DNA of 35,847 nt, taken from UBA7332 sp051657165 (GTDB taxonomy: Bacteria; Bacteroidota; Bacteroidia; Bacteroidales; UBA7332). The position numbers and the translations under genes were made by a program. Below, one piece after another: positions 17,544-23,610 of the stretch (positions are counted from its first letter, which is position 1; each line of letters opens with the position of its first letter). Below the pieces are notes generated by a model, which ran no database searches, had not been told where the DNA came from, and was given only the letters and a program-made list of their open reading frames with translations. The DNA is taken from positions 1-35,847 of the forward strand of contig JBOFKD010000296.1 of assembly GCA_051657165.1 (NCBI GenBank), given 5' to 3'.

Positions 17544-18067
17544 AATATATAGTTATTATCTTTATTAGGCTAGAGTAAGTATATACTATTTATTTAATTA
17601 TATTGTCATATATAGTATATTGTTTATATATTCATATGATATAAAACAATGGTGAAATAATATGGTTTATAGAATGTTGCGCTTTAACTAGAGGCTTGTG
17701 TTTATATTATTATGGTGTTAAATTTGTTAAAGTATAATGAGCTGAGTGTCTCTGTTTTAGAATACCTATTTGTCAGAAGATAATTGATATTTTATGATAT
17801 ATTTATGAGAAAGATGAGATTAAACAGGAAAGAATATGCTATTGGGATTTCATTAAGATAGTGATGTGTTTAGAATATAGAAGTAAAGGAAGATGCTAAA
17901 TAATATTTATAGAGTGATCCGAGTAACTTTATTAATAAAAGAAATATAAAGTTATAACTCTAAATCTATCTTTAGTTTAATGAGTATGCTTTGTGATTAT
18001 ATGGTATAAATCGCATTGATTAAAATGCGGAGTAGTTTTTTGATTATTCTTTTAAACTGCATAAGAT
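17544..18067. other. AT-rich gene-free region upstream of fimbrial operon
   Basis: No supported gene on either strand. It holds an 8-bp inverted repeat (ATATACTA at 17581-17588, TAGTATAT at 17613-17620) 40-60 bases upstream of the DUF3575 start, which could be an operator or leader hairpin. A small hairpin CGCATT/AATGCG at 18012-18029 is followed a few bases later by a T-run. I saw no perfect TAnnTTTG word toward the operon and no long inverted repeats that would mark an invertible promoter. Confidence 0.5.
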
Positions 18068-18103
18068 CAGATATTAAAAAAAATATCTGACTCCGCTTAT
18101 TTT
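18068..18103 (-). terminator. Hairpin after the broken small secreted ORF, related to operon-end hairpin
   Basis: CAGATATT (18068-18075) pairs with AATATCTG (18082-18089) across a run of six A. The 22 bases at 18082-18103 are identical to 8234-8255, the right arm of the fimbrial-operon terminator. The left arm here has diverged beyond the first 8 bp. On the minus strand the first arm is followed by a long T-run, so it could still terminate the small ORF. Confidence 0.5.
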
Positions 18104-18348
18104 ATGCTGAAGCTTCTGTTTTATACGATGTTTCGATCGTTTTAATCCATTCAACTTCTTCTGATAATTTATCTAACCGGTTCATGCGGTTAGGTGTTTG
18201 TGTTGTATTTTCTAAGGCAGTAATGCTGGTTTCTAACCATCTATCGATTTTAGTACAGTTGCATTGAGATTGATATCCGCTGATTGGAGTACCCAATACC
18301 CGGAAGCAGTAAGAATACTGTAAGTAATAGGGTATAAACTGCTTTCAT
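18102..18348 (-). pseudogene. Small secreted protein, apparently frameshifted
   Basis: The ATG ending at 18348 opens a clear signal peptide (MKAVYTLLLTVFLLLPGIGYS) but that frame stops after 32 codons. The +1 frame stays open to a stop at 18102-18104 and reads as plausible protein: GTPISGYQSQCNCTKIDRWL, ETSITALENTT, RMNRLDKLSEEVEWIKTIET. In the +1 frame the signal peptide is lost and only a TTG start (18296) is available. The total span, 247 bases, is one base off a multiple of three, so a single-base difference near GIG(Y/T) would restore one protein of about 80 residues. It may be a pseudogene, a sequencing error or a programmed shift. Function unknown. Confidence 0.5.
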
Positions 18349-18481
18349 AATCTTATAATTTAGAAGGTTACATTTTGCGAATATATTTTTTTTTAATACA
18401 ATAGTATCTTGTTTTAGTGTTAATAATGATTTGCGCTGAGTGTTAAATGTTTAGCTCATGGTGATGCAGTTCTTAAAAGCA

Positions 18482-18516
18482 CAAAGGGGAGGCAATCTGC
18501 AATTGCTTCCCCTTTG
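18482..18516 (-). terminator. Terminator after outer-membrane barrel gene
   Basis: CAAAGGGGAGGCAAT pairs with ATTGCTTCCCCTTTG (15 bp, one G-T wobble, 5-base loop) two bases beyond the stop codon of the minus-strand gene. T-rich sequence follows on both sides. Confidence 0.75.
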
Positions 18517-18518
18517 TT

Positions 18519-19133
18519 TTAAAACATATAAGCGACTGAAGCCGTAAAGGCTCTGTTTCTCATTTTATAATCGTCCGGTACCCGAAGATTGACGAATCCT
18601 AATCCATAATTAAACAGGATTCTGAAATTCAGGATATCTGCTCCGGCTCCCATATTGAACCCAAAATCGACACGTTTCATATCTTTGTCAGGTCCTGTGA
18701 AATCAATATCTTCTGATACTTTTCCTTCCTTCATTCTTCCGCTTAGTGCTACCATAAGATAGGGACCGGCTTGAATGAATGGCTGAATGACCGGTAAGCG
18801 GAGTCTTAAATTCATGTTAACAGGAATCTCCAGATTCTGAGTGATCATGGATGCTTTGATATTGTGTTCCATGTCATCGAATGAATCATTCATGCGATAG
18901 CCTCTTTGCGTGTAAAGTAGTCCGGTGTTAACAGCAGCAGCTTTAGAGAGTGGAAATTCCATAATCACACCACCATTAAAGCCGGCTTTGGATTTTAATC
19001 CGTGATAAGAGAAATCGCCAAATCGTAAAGTGGTTTCAGAAAAGCTCATTCCTGCCATAACTCCGATTCGCTGCGCATGCATTGCTCCTGTAAAACACAT
19101 TATGCATAGTATGCAAAACAAGATCCTTTTCAT
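18519..19133 (-). CDS. PorT-like outer-membrane beta-barrel protein
   Basis: 204 residues with signal peptide MKRILFCILCIMCFTGAMHA and then alternating amphipathic strands: QRIGVMAGMSFSETTLRFGD, SKAGFNGGVIMEFPLSK, VNTGLLYTQRGYRM, LEIPVNMNLRLRLP, PFIQAGPYLMVALSGRM, VDFGFNMGAGADILNFRIL and a terminal aromatic (ASVAYMF). This is the outer-membrane beta-barrel (PorT/OMP_b-brl_2) pattern common in Bacteroidetes: LEIP strand followed by P....GPY and G.G. The function of most such barrels is unknown. It is a single-gene unit with its own promoter word and terminator. Confidence 0.82.
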   Translation of the reverse strand: MKRILFCILCIMCFTGAMHAQRIGVMAGMSFSETTLRFGDFSYHGLKSKAGFNGGVIMEFPLSKAAAVNTGLLYTQRGYRMNDSFDDMEHNIKASMITQNLEIPVNMNLRLRLPVIQPFIQAGPYLMVALSGRMKEGKVSEDIDFTGPDKDMKRVDFGFNMGAGADILNFRILFNYGLGFVNLRVPDDYKMRNRAFTASVAYMF

Positions 19134-19161
19134 AGTTTAGTTATATTTATCGTTGCATTTG

Positions 19162-19169
19162 CAAATATA
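19162..19169 (-). promoter_or_regulatory. Candidate -7 promoter element for barrel gene
   Basis: Minus-strand TATATTTG, a perfect match to the Bacteroidetes -7 consensus TAnnTTTG, followed by CAAATGC and placed 28 bases before the start codon. No TTTG was found at the expected -33 distance. Confidence 0.5.
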
Positions 19170-19193
19170 TGGATAATGTTCGGTTTATTGTAA

Positions 19194-19694
19194 TTATTTG
19201 GCTTTCAATGCAGCTATAACTTCGGTAATACCATAGAACAGGATGATGATGCCAAAGTATATAAATAATGTAGCAGCTGTGCTGAATGGATTAAACAGAA
19301 TAATTACGCCTGAAAGTAGCATGATTACAGGGAATATGTAATAATATCCGGGTACAGAAAAGCCATTTTTCTTTATAGCCGAATAGGTTAATACCTGATT
19401 TAATCCTGCCAGAATTAATATAATTCCAAGTACATACATAATCACACTTACAAAGAATGCCGGAAAAGCAAGTAAGAGAATACCCAGTATTAAAGCCGGT
19501 GCATTGCTCCATGGAATGCTGTAGCTTTTTACAGCAGCATAAATCATTGGTAATGCAGATGATAATACCAGTAAAATACCTAAGATCAGAACCAGATAGC
19601 TTACAACAAGGCCCGGCCATGCAATAAATACCACTCCTATAAGGATGGAGATGATTCCTCTTAATACAAGAGATTGAGATAGATTGTTATTCAT
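19194..19694 (-). CDS. HdeD/DUF308-family inner-membrane protein
   Basis: 166 residues that are almost wholly hydrophobic, with about six membrane segments: LRGIISILIGVVFIAWPGL, VVSYLVLILGILLVLSSAL, APALILGILLLAFPAFFVSV, IMYVLGIILILAGLNQVL, YYYIFPVIMLLSGVIILFNP and ATLFIYFGIIILFYGITEVI. The repeated G...(I/L)..G......P motif at the start of each pair of segments is the DUF308 repeat of HdeD-type proteins, linked to acid resistance in Escherichia coli. The specific role here is unknown. It is 60 bases upstream of the barrel gene on the same strand and divergent from groES. Confidence 0.85.
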   Translation of the reverse strand: MNNNLSQSLVLRGIISILIGVVFIAWPGLVVSYLVLILGILLVLSSALPMIYAAVKSYSIPWSNAPALILGILLLAFPAFFVSVIMYVLGIILILAGLNQVLTYSAIKKNGFSVPGYYYIFPVIMLLSGVIILFNPFSTAATLFIYFGIIILFYGITEVIAALKAK

Positions 19695-20013
19695 AATTTA
19701 TTAATATAATAATAGTTTAGTATTTTGTTTACTTCTTACCGAGGTTAACCATATTCGCTTTTTTTCTAAATCGGGATGGCCTCATGCTTTCAGAACAACT
19801 CGTTTGAATTTATGTTCAATATTTCATCATGGAAAATAAAGACTGACAATCTGTCTTGTCCGGGTACAAAAATAGGAAATTATGTCTTATGCAATCCTAT
19901 TTTATGTTATAAACTCGTTTGGCACGCATTTAGTAATAGAGTAATGCAGAACAAAAACTCCCGAAAAGAGTTATTCTATTTATATATTAAAATTTAAAAG
20001 CAATATAATCGTT
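19695..20013. other. Divergent intergenic region upstream of groES
   Basis: No supported gene; the open frame at 19776-19997 has no coding character. It must hold the promoters for the HdeD-like gene and for groES. TTTGGCACGCATTTAG at 19918 could serve as a -33 TTTG, or as a poor sigma-54-like TGGCAC half, but no good partner element is present. A short AACTC/GAGTT hairpin lies 40-60 bases before groES. I saw no CIRCE element (TTAGCACTC-N9-GAGTGCTAA). Confidence 0.45.
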
Positions 20014-20283
20014 ATGACTATTAAACCATTAGCAGACAGAGTGCTGGTAAGACCAGCAGCTGCGGAAGAAAAAACTATCGGTGGAATTATTATTCCGGAT
20101 TCGGCAAAAGAGAAACCATTGAAAGGTGAAGTATTAGCAGTAGGTAATGGAACAAAAGATGAAGAAATGATTCTTAAGGCTGGTGATCAGGTGCTTTATG
20201 GTAAGTATGCCGGTACTGAAATTGAGGTAGACGGCGAAAAGCTTTTGATCATGAAACAATCAGATGTTTTGGCAACTCTTTAA
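20014..20283 (+). CDS. groES: Co-chaperonin GroES
   Basis: 89 residues, normal for GroES. It forms the seven-subunit lid that closes the GroEL chamber in the cytoplasm. The sequence begins MTIKPLADRVLVRPAAAEEK and continues TIGGIIIPDSAKEKPLKGEV, LAVGNG; the hydrophobic GGIIIPD is the mobile loop that docks onto GroEL. The C-terminus is GEKLLIMKQSDVLATL. groEL follows after 50 bases on the same strand, forming the standard groESL operon. Confidence 0.97.
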   Translation: MTIKPLADRVLVRPAAAEEKTIGGIIIPDSAKEKPLKGEVLAVGNGTKDEEMILKAGDQVLYGKYAGTEIEVDGEKLLIMKQSDVLATL

Positions 20284-20317
20284 TATTTAAACGATTAATT
20301 ATTTAATACTCTGTTTT

Positions 20318-20324
20318 AAAGGAG
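20318..20324 (+). promoter_or_regulatory. Shine-Dalgarno-like ribosome binding site before groEL
   Basis: AAAGGAG ends 9 bases before the groEL ATG. Most starts in this window have only A/T-rich leaders, as usual in Bacteroidetes, so a good Shine-Dalgarno here is an exception and suggests strong translation. Confidence 0.6.
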
Positions 20325-20333
20325 ATTTTTATT

Positions 20334-21971
20334 ATGGCTAAAGAAATTAAATTCAATATTGATGCTCGTGATCTTTTGAAAAAAGGTGTGGACGAGTTGG
20401 CTAATGCAGTTAAAGTTACTTTAGGGCCTAAAGGTCGTAATGTTATTATCGAGAAAAAATTTGGCGCTCCGCATATTACTAAAGATGGTGTGTCGGTAGC
20501 TAAAGAAATTGAATTGTCTGATCCGTACCAGAATATGGGTGCTCAACTTGTAAAAGAAGTAGCTTCTAAAACAGGTGATGATGCGGGTGACGGAACAACA
20601 ACTGCTACTGTACTGGCTCAGGCTATTATCGGTGTTGGATTGAAAAATGTTACAGCAGGTGCGAATCCGATGGATTTGAAACGTGGTATTGATAAAGCTG
20701 TGACAAAAGTTGTTGACTCAATCAAAGCTCAGTCTGTAGCTGTAGGCGATGACTTTACTCGTATTGAAAATGTTGCACGTATCTCTGCAAATAACGATGC
20801 TGAAATCGGATCACTTATTGCAGAAGCTATGCGTAAAGTATCGAAAGACGGAGTAATCACTGTAGAAGAAGCTAAAGGTACTGATACAACTGTTGAAGTT
20901 GTTGAGGGTATGCAGTTTGACCGTGGTTATATCTCTCCTTATTTCGTAACAAATACTGAGAAAATGGAAGTTGAGATGGAAAATCCTTTCATCTTGATTT
21001 ATGATAAAAAAATATCTGTATTGAAAGATATGCTTCCTATTCTTGAAGCATCTGTTCAATCAGGACGTCCATTATTAATCATTGCTGAAGATGTGGATAG
21101 TGAGGCATTGGCTACATTAGTAGTTAACCGTCTTCGCGGATCATTGAAAATCTGTGCAGTGAAAGCTCCTGGCTTCGGTGATCGCCGTAAAGAAATGCTT
21201 GAAGATATTGCAATCCTTACAGGTGGTATCGTTATCTCTGAAGAAAAAGGATTGAAACTGGATGGTGCAACAGTTGAAATGTTGGGTACAGCTGAGAAGA
21301 TTACAGTAAACAAAGATAATACTGTGATTGTAAACGGTGCTGGTAGCAAAGAAAATATCGCTAACCGTGTAGCTCAGATCAAATCTCAGATTGCAACAAC
21401 AACTTCTGATTATGACCGCGAGAAACTTCAGGAACGTCTGGCTAAACTTGCTGGTGGAGTAGCTGTTCTTTATGTAGGTGCTGCTTCTGAAATTGAAATG
21501 AAAGAAAAGAAAGACCGTGTTGATGACGCATTGAGCGCGACACGTGCTGCTATCGAAGAAGGAACTGTTCCGGGTGGTGGTACAGCTTATATCCGTGCAA
21601 TGGCTGCGTTAATCGATATGAAAGGTGAAAACGAAGACGAGACTACTGGTATTGAAATCGTTCGCCGTGCTATCGAAGAGCCTCTTCGTCAGATTGCTGC
21701 AAATGCAGGTGTTGAAGGTGCTGTGATTGTACAGAAAGTAAGCGAAGGTACTGGCGCATTTGGTTATAATGCACGTACAGGAGAATATCAGGATCTTGTA
21801 GCAGCTGGTGTAATTGACCCGGCTAAAGTGACTCGCGTTGCTTTGGAAAATGCAGCTTCAATTGCTGGTATGTTCCTTACAACTGAGTGTGTAATCGTAG
21901 AGAAAAAAGAAGAGAACGCTCCGGCTGCTCCAATGGCTCCAGGTATGGGAGGCATGGGCGGAATGATGTAA
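20334..21971 (+). CDS. groEL: Chaperonin GroEL (Hsp60)
   Basis: 545 residues, full length. The double-ring chaperonin folds cytoplasmic proteins with ATP and GroES. Visible motifs: KVTLGPKGRNVIIEKKFGAP, the ATP-binding TGDDAGDGTTTATVLA with catalytic Asp residues, apical-domain hinges, GVAVLYVGAASEIEMKEKKD, and AATRAAIEEG-type ATRAAIEEGTVPGGG. The C-terminal tail is GMGGMGGMM, the usual flexible Gly/Met tail inside the cavity. It is preceded by a Shine-Dalgarno sequence and followed by a terminator at 22012-22047. Confidence 0.98.
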   Translation: MAKEIKFNIDARDLLKKGVDELANAVKVTLGPKGRNVIIEKKFGAPHITKDGVSVAKEIELSDPYQNMGAQLVKEVASKTGDDAGDGTTTATVLAQAIIGVGLKNVTAGANPMDLKRGIDKAVTKVVDSIKAQSVAVGDDFTRIENVARISANNDAEIGSLIAEAMRKVSKDGVITVEEAKGTDTTVEVVEGMQFDRGYISPYFVTNTEKMEVEMENPFILIYDKKISVLKDMLPILEASVQSGRPLLIIAEDVDSEALATLVVNRLRGSLKICAVKAPGFGDRRKEMLEDIAILTGGIVISEEKGLKLDGATVEMLGTAEKITVNKDNTVIVNGAGSKENIANRVAQIKSQIATTTSDYDREKLQERLAKLAGGVAVLYVGAASEIEMKEKKDRVDDALSATRAAIEEGTVPGGGTAYIRAMAALIDMKGENEDETTGIEIVRRAIEEPLRQIAANAGVEGAVIVQKVSEGTGAFGYNARTGEYQDLVAAGVIDPAKVTRVALENAASIAGMFLTTECVIVEKKEENAPAAPMAPGMGGMGGMM

Positions 21972-22011
21972 TCTTCTCAGATATAAAATATCAGGTATTA
22001 TTTTAGGTTTT

Positions 22012-22047
22012 AAAAAGAGATGTGTCGTAACTGATGCATCTCTTTTT
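22012..22047 (+). terminator. groESL operon terminator
   Basis: AAAAAGAGATG (22012-22022) pairs with CATCTCTTTTT (22037-22047) with a 14-base loop and a T-run at the 3' side, 41 bases after the groEL stop. Confidence 0.8.
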
Positions 22048-22110
22048 TTATTATTGTCGGAGTAAAGTTTCTTTTCGGTTTTTATTGGCAACAGGCTCTT
22101 TCATATTTCA

Positions 22111-22194
22111 TCAGCTCTTTGCAAATGAAAGTTTGCTACTTGCAAAACTTGTTTTGCTCCTTGCTAATTTCAGTTTGCTACTTGCAAACGGGCA
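22111..22194. repeat. Repeat family A: four 21-bp units with TTTGC-N5-GCAAA core
   Basis: Four adjacent units start at 22111, 22132, 22153 and 22174, exactly 21 bp apart. Units 2 and 4 carry the identical 15-base core TTTGCTACTTGCAAA, an interrupted palindrome (TTTGC/GCAAA). Unit 1 (TCAGCTCTTTGCAAA) and unit 3 (TTTGCTCCTTGCTAA) each keep one good half. Spacers of 6 bp differ. It begins just after the groEL terminator. Confidence 0.8.
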
Positions 22195-22212
22195 TAATCA
22201 TGCAGTTGGAAA

Positions 22213-22292
22213 TTTGCTTAAGAGAAATTCGAAATTCTCTTAAGAGAAAATGGAAAACCACTTAAGAGAATCTGCGGAAGCTCTTAACTCTT
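22213..22292. repeat. Repeat family B: four 22-bp units with CTTAAG core
   Basis: CTTAAG cores at 22217, 22239 and 22261, and a variant CTTAAC at 22283, are spaced exactly 22 bp. Each unit is a 14-base core plus an 8-base spacer. Unit 2 is a perfect 14-bp palindrome, TTCTCTTAAGAGAA; units 1 and 3 keep the right half CTTAAGAGAA, and unit 4 the left half CTCTTAA. The first two spacers end in GAAA. Confidence 0.8.
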
Positions 22293-22329
22293 TTCAATAA
22301 AAACTATACACAGAGTTTTGCGGTTTGAA

Positions 22330-22526
22330 TTGCAACCAATTGCAACCGCACGGCTGAGGTTGGTGTAAATATCTATATAATAGTGTTTTATGAGAGATTG
22401 AGAAGGTTGCAATTGAGGTTGCAAATGGTTGCAATTGGTGACGATTGGTTGCAATAGAATTTCTTGAATTGCAACCTGTATCATGTTGTTTAACAGTGTA
22501 TTATATAGGGTTGCAAATGGTTGCAA
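22330..22526. repeat. Repeat family C: nine GGTTGCAA words in about 10-bp phase
   Basis: The octamer GGTTGCAA occurs nine times in 197 bp: six on the plus strand (22405, 22417, 22427, 22447, 22509, 22519) and three as TTGCAACC (22330, 22340, 22469). The inner TTGCAA is itself palindromic. Neighbouring copies are 10, 12 or 20 bp apart, and GGTTGCAAATGGTTGCAATT occurs twice exactly (22417, 22509). Confidence 0.8.
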
Positions 22527-22633
22527 TTAAAATCAGGAAAATTTGTGTGCAGATGTTTTCCCGATGAATCATTTGTATAAGAACTCTAATCCCGGAGATG
22601 TTTACTTTTATGTGCATTAGAGGCGATCAGCTT

Positions 22634-22787
22634 TATTCCCGTATTTGCCTGCCACGAAATACGTATTTCTTTGCCACGATATACGTATATCCCGACTACG
22701 AAGTACGTATTTCTTTCCATTGAAATACGTATTTCACGGCGCACAAATACGTATTTCGTTGAGCAGATACACGTATCTCTGTATCGT
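22634..22787. repeat. Repeat family D: seven 22-bp units with GAAATACGTATTTC palindrome
   Basis: Seven units start at 22634, 22656, 22678, 22700, 22722, 22744 and 22766, exactly 22 bp apart, each a 14-base core and an 8-base spacer. Cores: units 2 and 5 are the perfect palindrome GAAATACGTATTTC; unit 3 is GATATACGTATATC, also perfect, with two symmetric changes; units 4, 6 and 7 are near matches; unit 1 keeps only the right half. Spacers are unrelated except that the first two share GCCAC. Confidence 0.85.
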
Positions 22788-22931
22788 CCTGAAGTTAGTG
22801 ATTATCGCCAGACTCAATTTATAATGCATTGTAAACTGAATCCGTAATTAGCTTCTGAATCTGTCAATCTTTTCAGTAAAAGTCAAAGTATCTATCCGCT
22901 GAATTCTTTGTTGTCTTCTGGCTAAAAATAG

Positions 22932-22977
22932 AAAAAGCTCTGTGATTACTCTTTCCGGAGTGATCACAGAGCTTTTT
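22932..22977. terminator. Strong 20-bp hairpin terminator at the right end of the repeat region
   Basis: Arms 22932-22951 and 22958-22977 pair over 20 bp with one G-T wobble and a 6-base loop; the 3' side ends in seven T on the plus strand and has TTTTTCTATTTTT on the minus strand. It can end transcripts of the small gene at 23057 (minus), and also a plus-strand transcript through the repeats if one exists. Confidence 0.75.
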
Positions 22978-23056
22978 TTAAGCGTTTAGTAGATACGAAA
23001 ATAGCAGAAGAATAAAAACTTGTTCAATCAATTCTGTCTGTTTATTCGTAGAATGA

Positions 23057-23257
23057 TTAATCTATAACAACATCAACAATCTTTGGATCGCCAGTAATGC
23101 CATTTACATGCATGTCATTTTTAATAGCTTCTTTGGCTAAAGATTCCATAGCGATATGTTTAGCTTCTTTTTCTGTTGGTACGAATTTAGTGTCAAAATC
23201 AACTTCGTATCTTTTTCCTTTTATCTCATAGATAACGGTTGCTTTATTTGTTTTCAT
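23057..23257 (-). CDS. Small conserved-looking protein of unknown function
   Basis: 66 residues beginning MKTNKATVIYEIKGKRYEVD. The N-terminal half looks like a two-strand hairpin (ATVIYEIKGKRYEVDFDTKF) and the second half like a helix (TEKEAKHIAMESLAKEAIKN) followed by a short strand (PKIVDVVID). There is no signal peptide, so it is cytoplasmic. It resembles small uncharacterised Bacteroidetes proteins but I cannot name a family. It has an A/T-rich leader, and a strong hairpin 80 bases after the stop supports its being a real transcription unit. Confidence 0.6.
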   Translation of the reverse strand: MKTNKATVIYEIKGKRYEVDFDTKFVPTEKEAKHIAMESLAKEAIKNDMHVNGITGDPKIVDVVID

Positions 23258-23341
23258 AACTAAAGGTTTAAGTTTTATACAGCTTTAAAACAGTTTGCAG
23301 TAAGGCCTTGTTCATAGGAAGAGTATAAAGTATCAAAAAAA

Positions 23342-23382
23342 TAGAGGTAATGATCTGCATAAAGCAAAAATCATTACCTCTA
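23342..23382 (-). terminator. Terminator downstream of tRNA-Arg
   Basis: TAGAGGTAATGAT pairs perfectly with ATCATTACCTCTA (13 bp). On the minus strand the second arm is followed by TTTTTTTGATAC, so it ends the tRNA transcript. Confidence 0.75.
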
Positions 23383-23417
23383 AAACAATTAAACTATACA
23401 TGTATGCTTTTGAAGTG

Positions 23418-23489
23418 TACCCCGGTCGGGAATCGAACCCGAATCTACGGTTTAGGAAACCGCTATTCTATCCATTGAACTACCAGGGC
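23418..23489 (-). tRNA. tRNA-Arg (anticodon CCU)
   Basis: The minus strand folds as a tRNA: acceptor GCCCTGG with CCGGGGT (two G-U pairs), T arm TCGGG-TTCGATT-CCCGA, and anticodon stem GCGGT/ACCGT around loop TTCCTAA, giving anticodon CCT (arginine, AGG codons). CCA is not encoded; the bases after the acceptor are ACAC. It stands alone between the kor operon and the small gene at 23057. Confidence 0.9.
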
Positions 23490-23556
23490 CTTTCTGTAAG
23501 ACGGTACAAAGATATAAAAAAAAGTAATTTTAGGCAATTATAGAGGCCTGGTTGTT

Positions 23557-23610
23557 AAAAAAAGAGGTTATTCTTATGATGCACTGCATCTTAGAATAAC
23601 CTCTTTTTTT
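23557..23610. terminator. Terminator at the end of the kor operon
   Basis: An 18-bp perfect outer stem (23557-23574 with 23593-23610) is topped by a further GATGCA/TGCATC pair. Runs of A and T at the ends make it effective on the minus strand right after the gamma-subunit stop. Confidence 0.85.

Larger units (their letters stand above)
22048..23056. other. One-kilobase gene-free region after groEL
   Basis: Apart from the four repeat families and the hairpin at 22932-22977, nothing coding is supported. Open frames here (22034-22243 plus, 22284-22526 minus) are translations of the repeats. The stretch 22788-22931 has no recognisable element. Confidence 0.7.

Noticed and set aside
17544..18067. 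Invertible promoter for fimbrial phase variation
   Set aside because: Only an 8-bp AT-rich inverted repeat was found; no pair of long inverted repeats and no recombinase gene nearby.
19776..19997. 73-residue ORF upstream of groES
   Set aside because: No family resemblance; it fills the divergent promoter region and ends just before the groES leader.
21056..21349. ORFs antisense to groEL (20811-21059 and 21056-21349)
   Set aside because: Shadows of a highly conserved gene with strong codon bias; no independent start signal.
20014..22047. HrcA/CIRCE control of groESL
   Set aside because: No TTAGCACTC-N9-GAGTGCTAA element could be found upstream of groES.
22034..22243. 69-residue plus-strand ORF with LLLANFS-like repeats
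   Set aside because: Its start lies in the groEL terminator and the protein repeat is a by-product of the 21-bp DNA repeat.
22284..22526. 80-residue minus-strand ORF with LQPQLQPS
   Set aside because: It is a translation of the GGTTGCAA repeats, with no coding character outside them.
22634..22787. CRISPR array
   Set aside because: Repeat cores are 14 bp and spacers 8 bp, far below CRISPR sizes; cores are palindromic and variable, and no cas genes are present.
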